Origin: an uncultured Clostridia bacterium
GTDB taxonomy: Bacteria; Bacillota; Clostridia; Oscillospirales; Oscillospiraceae
DNA length: 34,154 nt
Assembly (NCBI GenBank): GCA_945873295.1
Contig: CAMCCS010000007.1
Coordinates: 1 to 34,154, forward strand
Reading direction: 5' to 3'
Shown: positions 9,084-18,001 of the stretch, in pieces
How positions within the stretch are numbered: the first letter of the stretch is position 1
How the letters are laid out: each line of letters begins with the position of its first letter
The notes under the pieces: generated by a model
Seen by the model: the letters and a program-made list of their open reading frames with translations, nothing else
Told to the model about the DNA's origin: nothing
Database searches by the model: none
Translations under genes and position numbers: made by a program

Positions 9084-9096
9084 ATTTTTTACGCCT
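9076..9096 (+). other. Perfect 9-bp hairpin AGGCGTAAA-ttt-TTTACGCCT overlapping the def stop codon
   Basis: Arms 9076-9084 and 9088-9096 are exact reverse complements. Confidence 0.5.
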
Positions 9097-9109
9097 GCGG
9101 AGGAATGGC

Positions 9110-10021
9110 ATGCGTATTGTTTTTATGGGCACCCCGGATATTGCGGCGGTATGCCTGGACAGAATTCTGAAAGACGGCTTTGAGGTGGTAGGCGTATACA
9201 CCCAGCCGGACCGCCCCCGGGGCAGGGGGATGAAGCTGACAGCCTCTCCTGTAAAGGTGCTGGCCCAGAGTGCCGGAATCCCCGTGTTCCAGCCGGATTC
9301 TTTCCGGGAGGAAGAAACGGTGGAACAATTGCGGGCATTGAAGCCGGATATTTGCGCGGTGGTGGCCTACGGACGGCTTCTGCCCCAGAAGGTGCTGGAT
9401 ATTCCAAAATACGGCTGCATCAATATCCATGCCAGCTTGCTTCCCAAGTACCGGGGCTCCGCGCCCTACCAGTGGGCGGTGCTGAACGGGGAAAAGGAGA
9501 CCGGTGTCACCGCCATGTATCTGGTGCGGGAAATGGACGCCGGGGATATGATCGACGCGGTGCGCACCCCCATCGGGGAAAATGAGACGGCAGGGGCCCT
9601 TTTGGACCGCCTGGCGGAGCTGGGGGCGGGACTTCTCAGCAAGACCCTTGCCCGGTTCGTGTCCCAGGGCAAGGTTCCCGCCCAGCCCCAGGACCCGGCC
9701 CAGGTGAGCTTTGCTCCCATGCTGGATAAATCCTTCTGCCCCATCGACTGGACGAAGCCCGCGGGACAGGTCCATGACCAGGTCCGGGGCCTGAATCCCT
9801 GGCCCGTTGCCACCATGGTGCTGGGGGGCAAGCTGTTTAAGGTATATGAAACGGTCCTGACGGAGGGACATGGAACCCCAGGGGAGGTTCTGGGGCTGAC
9901 GAAGACCGGACTGCGCATCGCCTGCGGCGAGGGCGCGGTGGAGATCCGCACCCTCCAGGCCGAGGGTGGAAAGCGGATGGGTGCTGCGGATTACTTCCGG
10001 GGCCACCCGCTGGAAATGTAA
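9110..10021 (+). CDS. fmt: Methionyl-tRNA formyltransferase
   Basis: MRIVFMGTPDIAAV..., INIHASLLPKYRGSAPYQWAVLNGEKETGVT. Confidence 0.96.
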   Translation: MRIVFMGTPDIAAVCLDRILKDGFEVVGVYTQPDRPRGRGMKLTASPVKVLAQSAGIPVFQPDSFREEETVEQLRALKPDICAVVAYGRLLPQKVLDIPKYGCINIHASLLPKYRGSAPYQWAVLNGEKETGVTAMYLVREMDAGDMIDAVRTPIGENETAGALLDRLAELGAGLLSKTLARFVSQGKVPAQPQDPAQVSFAPMLDKSFCPIDWTKPAGQVHDQVRGLNPWPVATMVLGGKLFKVYETVLTEGHGTPGEVLGLTKTGLRIACGEGAVEIRTLQAEGGKRMGAADYFRGHPLEM

Positions 10022-11332
10022 ATGGGCGCAAGGGAAACAGCGCTGAACGCGCTGATGGCCTGCAGGGTCTCCGGCGCCTGGGTCAACGAGGCGGTCAAGG
10101 AGCTTTCTGCCCGGGACCGGCTGGAAAGCCGGGACGCTGCCCTTGCTGCCCGGCTGTGCTACGGTGTGGTGCAGAACCGGGCCAGACTGGACTTCTATCT
10201 GAATCAGCTCTATCACGGCAGGAAACTGCATCCCGTGGTGCGGGATGTGCTGCACCTGGGGCTGTATCAGATCTATGACATGGACAGAATCCCTGCCAGC
10301 GCGGCGGTGAATGAAGCCGTGGCGCTGACGAAAAAATATTGTCCCGGCCAGCCCAAGGCGCCGGGACTTGTAAACGGTGTCCTCCGGGGTGCGATCCGCA
10401 CCAAGGGCACCCTGGCGGAGCCCACTGCCTATGAAGATAAGTACAGCCATCCGGCGGAGCTTGTGGCCCAGCTGAAGCAGGCCCTGCCAAAGGGGAAGCT
10501 GGAGCCCATGCTCATTGCGGATAACCAGGCCCCGCCGCTGGCGGTACAGGTGAACACCGTGAGAACCACTTCCGCGAAATTGGTCGAAATTTTGGAGTCA
10601 GAGGGGGTAAGTGCCAGGGCCCATTCCTGGTGTCCCGACTGTCTGACTCTGGAAAACTCCGGGCGGCTGGAACAGCTGAAAGTGTTCCGGGAGGGGCTTC
10701 TGTATGTTCAGGACCCTGCCTCCCGTTTGAGTGTCCTGTGCGCAGATCTCCCGGAGACGGGGGGCCGGGTGCTGGACTGCTGCGCGGCTCCCGGCGGCAA
10801 GAGCTTTGCCGCGGCCATGGCTATGGGGGGCAGGGGGCAGATCCTTTCCTGCGATATTCACCCCCACAAAATCGATCTGATCCGGGCGGGAGCGGAGCGG
10901 CTGGGCTTCCATACTATCGAGCCCATGCTCTGTGACGCATCCGTATTTAACCCCGAATGGGAAAAGGGGATGGACGCGGTCATCGCGGATGTGCCTTGCT
11001 CCGGCCTGGGGATCATCCGGAAGAAGCCGGACATCCGGTATAAAAACCTGAAAGAGGCGGAGGCACTTCCCGGCCTCCAGCTTCAGATTCTAAAAAACGT
11101 TTCCCGGTATGTCCGCCCGGGCGGGGTGCTGATGTACTCCACCTGTACGGTGCTGCCCCGGGAGAATGAACAGGTGGTTTCCGCTTTCCTGGGGGATAAT
11201 CCGGACTTTGCGCCTGAAAAGCTGCCGCTGCCGGAGGTATTTCCCCGGAATGAAACCGGGATGCTGACCCTCATTCCCGGGGAATACGATACCGACGGCT
11301 TCTTTATCTGCCGGCTTCGCAGGAAGCATTGA
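10022..11332 (+). CDS. rsmB: 16S rRNA (cytosine(967)-C(5))-methyltransferase RsmB
   Basis: NusB-like N-terminus, DCCAAPGGKS, ADVPCSGLGIIRKKPDIRY, YSTCTVLPRENEQVV. Confidence 0.94.
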   Translation: MGARETALNALMACRVSGAWVNEAVKELSARDRLESRDAALAARLCYGVVQNRARLDFYLNQLYHGRKLHPVVRDVLHLGLYQIYDMDRIPASAAVNEAVALTKKYCPGQPKAPGLVNGVLRGAIRTKGTLAEPTAYEDKYSHPAELVAQLKQALPKGKLEPMLIADNQAPPLAVQVNTVRTTSAKLVEILESEGVSARAHSWCPDCLTLENSGRLEQLKVFREGLLYVQDPASRLSVLCADLPETGGRVLDCCAAPGGKSFAAAMAMGGRGQILSCDIHPHKIDLIRAGAERLGFHTIEPMLCDASVFNPEWEKGMDAVIADVPCSGLGIIRKKPDIRYKNLKEAEALPGLQLQILKNVSRYVRPGGVLMYSTCTVLPRENEQVVSAFLGDNPDFAPEKLPLPEVFPRNETGMLTLIPGEYDTDGFFICRLRRKH

Positions 11333-11372
11333 TACCGGGCGGCACCCCGGAAATGAAATGTGGAGGTAAGCC

Positions 11373-12413
11373 ATGAATCTTCGGTCCCTGACGCTGGCGG
11401 AGCTGGCGGACCTTCTGAAAACCATGGGACAGCCGTCTTTCCGGGCAAAGCAGGTCTACACCTGGCTTCACCGGGGGATTCGCAGCTTCGACGAGATGAC
11501 GGATCTTCCCAAGACCCTGCGGACTGCTCTGGCAGAAAACTATCCCCTCTATGCCCCCCAGGCGGTGCGCAGGCAGGAATCCGCCCGGGACGGCACTATC
11601 AAATACCTCTGGCGGTTATCTGACGGCAACTGCGTGGAGACGGTGCTCATGCGCTATCACTATGGCAATACCGTGTGCATTTCCACAGAGGTGGGCTGCC
11701 GGATGGGCTGCGCCTTCTGTGCCTCCACCCTGGGCGGTCTGGTGCGGCGGCTGGAACCGGCGGAAATGCTGGACCAGGTGCTCTTTACCCAGCTGGATTC
11801 CGGCCTGCCCATTTCCCACATTGTGCTCATGGGCATCGGCGAGCCCCTGGATAATTTTGATAACGTAATGAAATTTTTGGAGAATGTGAACAGCCCCTTG
11901 GGCCTTAACATCTCCATGCGCCATATCAGCCTTTCCACCTGCGGCCTGGTGCCGAAGATTGACGCCCTGGCGGAAAAGAAGCTGCAGCTGACCCTGTCCG
12001 TCTCCCTCCATGCCCCCAACAATTCTGTGCGGGATACGATTATGCCGGTGAACCGGGCATATCCTATGGAGGAGCTGATTGCTGCCTGCCGCAGGTACTA
12101 TCAGGCTACCTCCCGGCGGATCTCCTTTGAGTATGCCATGATCGACGGGGTGAACGATACCCCGGCGGCAGCCAGGGAGCTTTTGGAGAAAATGCGGGGT
12201 CTGCCGGCCCATTTTAACCTGATTCCGCTAAACCGGGTGGAGGAAAGCCCCCTGAAGCCCAGTTCCCGGGCGGCGGTGGCGGAATTTCAGAGAATCTTGG
12301 AGCGGGGAGGCATCCCTGCCACGGTGCGCAGGACCCTGGGCGGAGATATTGACGCCTCCTGCGGCCAGCTGAGAAGAAAGTACAACCAGTCCGCTAAGGG
12401 ACGGGAAGAATAA
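11373..12413 (+). CDS. rlmN: 23S rRNA (adenine(2503)-C(2))-methyltransferase RlmN
   Basis: Radical SAM CRMGCAFCAST, GIGEPLDN, FNLIPLNRV. Confidence 0.96.
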   Translation: MNLRSLTLAELADLLKTMGQPSFRAKQVYTWLHRGIRSFDEMTDLPKTLRTALAENYPLYAPQAVRRQESARDGTIKYLWRLSDGNCVETVLMRYHYGNTVCISTEVGCRMGCAFCASTLGGLVRRLEPAEMLDQVLFTQLDSGLPISHIVLMGIGEPLDNFDNVMKFLENVNSPLGLNISMRHISLSTCGLVPKIDALAEKKLQLTLSVSLHAPNNSVRDTIMPVNRAYPMEELIAACRRYYQATSRRISFEYAMIDGVNDTPAAARELLEKMRGLPAHFNLIPLNRVEESPLKPSSRAAVAEFQRILERGGIPATVRRTLGGDIDASCGQLRRKYNQSAKGREE

Positions 12414-12435
12414 TTCGGGAAAGGAGCGGCTTACC

Positions 12436-13167
12436 ATGCAGTATTGGGGCCTGACAGATCCGGGCAGCGTCCGAAAACAGAATCAGGATGCCTATCAGAT
12501 TGCGCAGCTGGATAAAAACAGCTTATTGTGCGTTGTCTGCGACGGCATGGGCGGCGCGAAATCCGGAAATATCGCAAGTTCTTTGGCGGTGGATGTGTTT
12601 GTGCAGGAGGTTCAGCGCCGGTGGAGTCCCGGTACGGATTGGGACAAGGCCGACCAGATCCTGCGCGGTGCGGTGAAGCTTGCCAATTTCACCGTTTATG
12701 ACCAGGCAAAGCAGTTTGTGGAGTTTGACGGGATGGGCACCACCCTGGTGGCGGCCCTCGTCCGGGGCCGGAAGGTCACTGTGGTCAACGTGGGAGACAG
12801 TCGTGCCTACGGCATTACCGAAAACGGCATCCGTCAGCTTACCCGGGATCACAGCCTGGTGCAGCTGATGGTGGAGCGGGGGGAGCTGCGCCCGGAGCTG
12901 GCCAAATCCTATCCCGGCAAAAATCTCATCACCCGGGCCATCGGCACCGAGGCGGTGGTATTGTGTGACATGTTCCGTCAGGAATTTCAGCGGGGGGATT
13001 TTCTCCTGCTGTGCTCTGACGGCCTGAGCAATATGATGGACGATCAGGAAATTCTGTTTGAAGTGGTCCACGGCGTAAATAAGGGCCGCTGCTGCCAGCG
13101 CCTGCTGGAGATCGCCAAAACCCGGGGCGCCCCGGATAATGTGACCAGTGTTCTGGTCGCTCTGTAA
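12436..13167 (+). CDS. prpC: PP2C-family Ser/Thr phosphatase (PrpC/Stp)
   Basis: LTDPGSVRKQNQDAY, CDGMGGAKSG, GDSRAYGI, LLCSDGLSNMM. Confidence 0.93.
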   Translation: MQYWGLTDPGSVRKQNQDAYQIAQLDKNSLLCVVCDGMGGAKSGNIASSLAVDVFVQEVQRRWSPGTDWDKADQILRGAVKLANFTVYDQAKQFVEFDGMGTTLVAALVRGRKVTVVNVGDSRAYGITENGIRQLTRDHSLVQLMVERGELRPELAKSYPGKNLITRAIGTEAVVLCDMFRQEFQRGDFLLLCSDGLSNMMDDQEILFEVVHGVNKGRCCQRLLEIAKTRGAPDNVTSVLVAL

Positions 13168-13196
13168 AACCGGCTGAAAGGAGCTTTTTTGCGCGT

Positions 13197-15284
13197 ATGA
13201 ACTATTATATTGGACAGCTGCTGGATGACCGGTATGAGCTTTTGGAGGTAATCGGTACCGGCGGCATGGCAGTGGTCTATAAGGCCCGGTGCCACCGGCT
13301 GAACCGGCTGGTTGCCATTAAGATATTGAAGGACGAGTTTTCCGGGGATGAGGAATTCCGCCGCCGCTTCCGGGCGGAGGGTGAGGCGGTGGCCATGCTC
13401 AGCCACCCCAATATCGTCCAGGTTTACGACGTTTCCTCGTCGGACAGCGCCAACTATATTGTTATGGAGCTGATCGACGGTATTTCCCTGAAGCAATACA
13501 TGGAGGTCAAGGGGGTTCTGAACTGGAAGGAGACCCTGCACTTTGCCATGCAGATCGCCAAGGGTCTGGAGCACGCCCACAGCCGGGGCATCGTCCACCG
13601 GGACATCAAGCCCCATAATGTGATGGTGCTGAAAAACGGCTCGGTCAAGGTGATGGACTTCGGCATTGCCCGGGTGATGAACAAGAGCAACACCCTGACC
13701 AAGGAGGCCCTGGGCTCCGTTCACTATATTTCCCCGGAGCAGGCCAAGGGCAGCTACACCGACAACCGCTCGGATATTTACTCTCTGGGTGTTGTCATGT
13801 ATGAGATGATGACGGGACGGCCGCCCTATGACGGGGAATCTCCTGTGGCGGTGGCCATCCAGCATATCAACGGCGGTGCCCCCCTGCCCTCCGCCCTGAA
13901 TCCCAACATTCCCAAGGGCCTTGAGCAGATCATTATGAAAAGCATGGCCCTGGATGTCAACGACCGGTACGCTTCCGCCACGGAAATGCTCCGGGATATG
14001 GAGGAATTCCGGAAGAATCCGGAGATCCGCTTTAACTACCACAGCGTTCTGGATGACGCCACCCGGCCCCTGCGGGGAATGGAGAATCTGCTGCCCAGAA
14101 ATACCGCCCAGCGGGTTGCAAAGGCCGGAGGCGGCAGCACCTCTGTCAGCCGGGAAACCGGGAGAACGGAAAACATGCGCCCCGTCCAGAATACAGGAAC
14201 CGCCCGCAGCAGTGATGCCATCCGCCGGGCTCAGCAGCGCCGCCGGGAGGAGGAGCGCCGGGAGGCCGAGCGCAGCCGGGTAGCCGCCATCGCGGTGGTA
14301 GCCTGCAGTGTGGTGGCGGTAGTTGCCATTGTGGTGTTCCTGGTGGCAATCTTCAATGGCGCCCTTCTTGGTCAGGAGCAGACTCTGGTGGATGTGCCCT
14401 ATCTGGAGGGTGTGCCGTACAGCGAGGAGCTGGCAGACCGGTATCCCGACTTTATCCTGCGCCTGCAGCCCCAACAGTACAGTGATCAGTACGCCAAGGG
14501 GCAGATCATGCACCAGGAGCCGGTGGGCGGCAGCCGGGTAAGCAAGGGCACGGAGATTTTCCTCACGGTGAGCATGGGCGTGGAGCCGGAGGTCAAGGTG
14601 ATGGAAAACCTCATCGATGTGACGGAAGAGGAGGCCAAGGCCTTCCTCAGCGGCCAGGGCTTCAATCCCCTGTCCCGGTATGAAAACAGCTCCGTGTATG
14701 CAGAGGGCCGTGTTATCCGCACGGATCCCGCCTACGGTACGGAACTGAAAAGCGGGCAGACCATCAACCTTTGGATCAGCACCGGTCCCAAGACCGTGTT
14801 CGCCAAGATGCCGGGTGTGGTGGGGATGATGAAGCAGGAGGCGCTGGACCTGCTGGAAAGAAAGGGCTTTACCAATGTAGTGCCGATAGATGTAGCCAGC
14901 GATGAGCCAAAGGGGAAAGTCGTCAGCCAGTCTGCGGAAAAGAACACGGAGCTGGATGTGAATACCGAGATCCGCCTGGAAATTTCCGAGGGACCGGAGC
15001 CTACGGAGGAAACCACCGAGGCCACCCAGGCGCCCACAGCACCCCCGGAAACGGAGACCACCCCTACGGCTCCGTCCCCTGTGAACGTTACCTTCTCCCT
15101 CCCCGTCCGGGAGGAGGCCTACTATCTGAGCATTCTGCAAAACGGAACGGAAATTGCAAGCAATGTGGAGATCGCGCCGGGGAGCAACGGCTATGTGCTG
15201 GCCCTTACCGGCAGTGGGACCCAGACCTATGACCTGTATATCAACGGACAGTTTTATCAGACCCAGAGGGTGGAGTTCAGCTGA
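13197..15284 (+). CDS. prkC: Membrane Ser/Thr protein kinase PrkC/PknB with three PASTA-like repeats and a C-terminal extra domain
   Basis: Hanks motifs VAIKILK, HRDIKPHNVM, DFGIAR; one TM; PASTA-like repeats; TP/E-rich linker then a terminal beta-rich module. Confidence 0.94.
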   Translation: MNYYIGQLLDDRYELLEVIGTGGMAVVYKARCHRLNRLVAIKILKDEFSGDEEFRRRFRAEGEAVAMLSHPNIVQVYDVSSSDSANYIVMELIDGISLKQYMEVKGVLNWKETLHFAMQIAKGLEHAHSRGIVHRDIKPHNVMVLKNGSVKVMDFGIARVMNKSNTLTKEALGSVHYISPEQAKGSYTDNRSDIYSLGVVMYEMMTGRPPYDGESPVAVAIQHINGGAPLPSALNPNIPKGLEQIIMKSMALDVNDRYASATEMLRDMEEFRKNPEIRFNYHSVLDDATRPLRGMENLLPRNTAQRVAKAGGGSTSVSRETGRTENMRPVQNTGTARSSDAIRRAQQRRREEERREAERSRVAAIAVVACSVVAVVAIVVFLVAIFNGALLGQEQTLVDVPYLEGVPYSEELADRYPDFILRLQPQQYSDQYAKGQIMHQEPVGGSRVSKGTEIFLTVSMGVEPEVKVMENLIDVTEEEAKAFLSGQGFNPLSRYENSSVYAEGRVIRTDPAYGTELKSGQTINLWISTGPKTVFAKMPGVVGMMKQEALDLLERKGFTNVVPIDVASDEPKGKVVSQSAEKNTELDVNTEIRLEISEGPEPTEETTEATQAPTAPPETETTPTAPSPVNVTFSLPVREEAYYLSILQNGTEIASNVEIAPGSNGYVLALTGSGTQTYDLYINGQFYQTQRVEFS

Positions 15285-16172
15285 ATGGGAGATAGGTTTC
15301 AGGGCCGGATCATTCGGTCCATCAGCGGCTTTTATGATGTAGCCACCCCCCGGGGAACCGTTACCTGCAAGGCAAGGGGAATCCTCCGTAAGGAGCGGGT
15401 CACCCCCCTTACGGGTGACCTGGCGGAAATCAGCCTGGAGGGAAACAAGGGGATGGTGGAAGCCATTCTCCCCAGAAAAAACTGCTTTATTCGTCCGGCG
15501 GTAGCCAATGTGGACGCGCTGGTGGTGTTTGCCTCCAATGTAAACCCGGTGACGGAGCCGTTCCTCATTGACCGGGTGGCAGCCATTGCCCTGAGCCAGG
15601 GGGTGGAGGTCATCCTGTGCATCAATAAGGGGGACCTGGACCCGGCGGAAGCTCTGGCGGGAATTTATACCCGGGCAGGTTTCCCGGTGATCCGCACCAG
15701 CGCTGTGACCGGCGAGGGTGTGGAGGCACTGCGGGAAAGTTTGCGGGGCCGGATCACCGCCTTTACCGGAAACTCCGGGGTAGGGAAGAGCAGTATCCTG
15801 AACCGGCTGTGCCCGTATCTGGCGCTTCCCACCGGGGAGGTGTCGGAGAAGCTGGGCCGGGGGCGGCATACCACCCGGCATGTGGAGCTGTACCAGCTGG
15901 GGGAAAATACCTATGTGGCGGATACCCCTGGTTTTTCCTCCTTTGATACGGACCGGATGGAGTGGATCCTGACAGAAAACCTGCCCCTGGCCTTCCCGGA
16001 CTTTGACCCGTTTCTGGGGCGCTGCCAGTTCCGGGACTGCACCCACCGGAAAGAACCGTGCTGCGCTGTGCGGGAGGCGGTGGCGGCGGGGAAAATTGAA
16101 AAGACCCGCTACGAAAGCTACCTGCGCCTGTATGAGCAGGCAAGCTCCCATAAGGAATGGGAAATGAAATAA
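15285..16172 (+). CDS. rsgA: Ribosome small subunit-dependent GTPase A
   Basis: Circularly permuted GTPase: NKGD, GNSGVGKSS, DTPGF, zinc motif CQFRDCTHRKEPCC. Confidence 0.95.
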   Translation: MGDRFQGRIIRSISGFYDVATPRGTVTCKARGILRKERVTPLTGDLAEISLEGNKGMVEAILPRKNCFIRPAVANVDALVVFASNVNPVTEPFLIDRVAAIALSQGVEVILCINKGDLDPAEALAGIYTRAGFPVIRTSAVTGEGVEALRESLRGRITAFTGNSGVGKSSILNRLCPYLALPTGEVSEKLGRGRHTTRHVELYQLGENTYVADTPGFSSFDTDRMEWILTENLPLAFPDFDPFLGRCQFRDCTHRKEPCCAVREAVAAGKIEKTRYESYLRLYEQASSHKEWEMK

Positions 16173-16266
16173 GAAAAGCGGCGTATTCGGACAGCTTTGA
16201 CCAGTGTGTGTTGATAGTTCCGGCAAGGCCGTCTGCCGGGATGCGTTATGAAAAAGGAGTGCGTTT

Positions 16267-16863
16267 ATGAAAAGACTGGTGATTTTCCTGGTGGCCCTTG
16301 TGCTGCTGTTTGCCGGGTGTGCCCGGGAGGCGAGCCCTGGCAGTGTAACAACTGCTCCGGAAAAAAGCGGGCAAACCGATGTCTCCCAGACGACTGCGGA
16401 TACGGCTCCCTCCCAGGAGGCAACTGCCCAGGCGGGTCTTGCGGAAGCCTTTGCTCCTGATTTTACATTCACCACCACGGACCGGGATGGAAACGAATGG
16501 ACGGAAGACTGCTTTGCTGCCTGTAAGCTGACGATCCTCAATTTCTGGGAGCCCTGGTGCGGGCCCTGCGTGGGGGAGATGCCGGATCTGCAGAAGATCA
16601 GCGAAGCCTATGCTGATCAGGGCCTGCAGGTCATCGGCATCTACCAGACCCCGAACGTTGAGGATGATGTGCGGCAGGTTTTGGCTGGCGCGGGCATCAC
16701 CTATCCCATTCTGCATTACACTTCCGCCTTTGATTCCCTGCAAACCGGCTATGTTCCCACCACGGTTTTCGTGGACCAGCAGGGAAAAATTGTTGTACAG
16801 CCCTTTGCCGGGTCCATGGACTATGATGGCTGGGCGGAAATGGTGGAGGAAAACCTGAAATGA
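16267..16863 (+). CDS. TlpA/ResA-like thioredoxin-fold lipoprotein
   Basis: Signal peptide with lipobox LLFAGC; FWEPWCGPCVGEMPDLQKI thioredoxin CXXC site. Confidence 0.88.
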   Translation: MKRLVIFLVALVLLFAGCAREASPGSVTTAPEKSGQTDVSQTTADTAPSQEATAQAGLAEAFAPDFTFTTTDRDGNEWTEDCFAACKLTILNFWEPWCGPCVGEMPDLQKISEAYADQGLQVIGIYQTPNVEDDVRQVLAGAGITYPILHYTSAFDSLQTGYVPTTVFVDQQGKIVVQPFAGSMDYDGWAEMVEENLK

Positions 16864-16997
16864 AACGGAATATCCCCTGTATGCTCCTGGCATCTGCCGG
16901 AGTAGTGCTTATTGGGATCGGTATTGCTCTTGGACAGCCAGGGCAGGTGTTGATGAAAGCGGTGCGGATTTGTATGGAGTGTGTGGGAATTGGATAA
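16860..16997 (+). CDS. 45-aa single-TM CXXC mini-protein (resembles the CD1871A family CXXC motif-containing proteins)
   Basis: Not in the ORF track. Manual translation: MKRNIPCMLLASAGVVLIGIGIALGQPGQVLMKAVRICMECVGIG*. ATG overlaps the TlpA stop (ATGA) and its 3' end overlaps the next ORF. Confidence 0.72.
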   Translation: MKRNIPCMLLASAGVVLIGIGIALGQPGQVLMKAVRICMECVGIG

Positions 16998-17844
16998 GAG
17001 ACGGTTTTCCATTCAGGCGGTTTCCGCCCTCCTTCACAATGCCAATCTGAAAGGCTTCCTTACCGGAAAAATTTATCAGGGCGCCGGGAAAAATATATGC
17101 GTCCCAGGGCTTAACTGCTATTCCTGTCCCGGCGCCGTGGGTGCCTGCCCCATTGGAAGCCTGCAGGGCTTTCTGTCTGGGCTCAAGTTCCGGTTCCCTT
17201 ATTATGTCCTGGGCTTTCTCATTTTCTTCGGCGCTTTGCTGGGCAGGGCCGTCTGCGGCTTTTTGTGCCCCTTTGGCTTCTTTCAGGAGCTGCTCCATAA
17301 GATTCCCTTTCCCATAAAGAAAAACAGTTTTGCCGGAGACCGGCAGCTGCGGTGGGTGAAATATGCCGTGCTGCTTCTGATGGTCGTTATCCTCCCTCTG
17401 TGCTTCGCGCTGACCCCTTTCTTCTGCAAGTACCTCTGTCCTGCCGGAACCCTTTCGGGTATTCTCCTCGCGGTACACGACAGCATGCTCCGGGCACAGC
17501 TGGGCGGGATCTTCCTTTGGAAGGCTTTTGTGCTGGCGGTGGTTATTGTGGGCTGTCTGATTGTTTTTCGTCCGTTCTGCAAGTACCTGTGCCCACTGGG
17601 GGCCATCTACGGCTTTTTTAACCGAATCGCTCTGTACCGGATGGACCTGGACGCCGACAGGTGCGTATCCTGCGGCAAGTGTAAAAAAGTATGCCAAATG
17701 GGGGTGGACCCGGTGAGGGAATGCAACAGCGCCGAGTGCATCCGTTGCGGCGACTGCGTAAGGAATTGTCCCGTCAATGCCATCCATATGGGCATCAAAT
17801 ACGGGCAGGCAAAAAAACACAGCGAAAAAACCACCGCATTATAG
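16981..17844 (+). CDS. NapH-like 4Fe-4S membrane polyferredoxin
   Basis: Several TMs with CGFLCPFG, CKYLCPAG, CKYLCPLG motifs and C-terminal CVSCGKCKKVCQMG...CIRCGDCVRNCP ferredoxin clusters. Start codon (GTG 16981 or TTG 16990) uncertain. Confidence 0.86.
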   Translation: MWELDKRRFSIQAVSALLHNANLKGFLTGKIYQGAGKNICVPGLNCYSCPGAVGACPIGSLQGFLSGLKFRFPYYVLGFLIFFGALLGRAVCGFLCPFGFFQELLHKIPFPIKKNSFAGDRQLRWVKYAVLLLMVVILPLCFALTPFFCKYLCPAGTLSGILLAVHDSMLRAQLGGIFLWKAFVLAVVIVGCLIVFRPFCKYLCPLGAIYGFFNRIALYRMDLDADRCVSCGKCKKVCQMGVDPVRECNSAECIRCGDCVRNCPVNAIHMGIKYGQAKKHSEKTTAL

Positions 17845-17874
17845 AAGCCGGGAATTTTCCCGGCTTTCTTTTTT
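17845..17874 (+). terminator. Strong intrinsic terminator after the redox cassette
   Basis: AAGCCGGGAA-TT-TTCCCGGCTT followed by a T-rich tail (TTTCTTTTTT). Confidence 0.9.
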
Positions 17875-17920
17875 GAAGGCTGTTTTTATTCTGGAACGGA
17901 AAGAAGAAATTCTCCGCTTT

Positions 17921-17955
17921 TCACGAAAATCATGATGATTTTTTGTGATTTTTTC
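17921..17955 (+). other. AT-rich imperfect inverted repeat with T-tract between the terminator and the S10 promoter
   Basis: TCACGAAAATCA-tga-TGATTTTTTGTGA then TTTTTTC. Could be a second terminator or an upstream regulatory/UP-type element. Confidence 0.4.
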
Positions 17956-17966
17956 TGAATTTCTCC

Positions 17967-17995
17967 TTGACAAATGGACACAAAGGTGGTAAGAT
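17967..17995 (+). promoter_or_regulatory. Predicted sigma-A promoter of the S10 operon
   Basis: Consensus TTGACA (17967-17972), 17-bp spacer, TAAGAT (17990-17995). Confidence 0.82.
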
Positions 17996-18001
17996 ATTCG
18001 A

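Noticed and set aside
13044-16541. 1165-codon antisense ORF opposite prpC-end/prkC/rsgA/tlpA-start
   Set aside because: It is in exact codon register with prkC and rsgA (both starts are 0 mod 3, like the ORF), so stops arise only where the sense strand uses TTA, CTA or TCA. These codons are evidently avoided. The translation is His/Gly/Leu-rich nonsense with no recognisable domain. Codon bias explains it.
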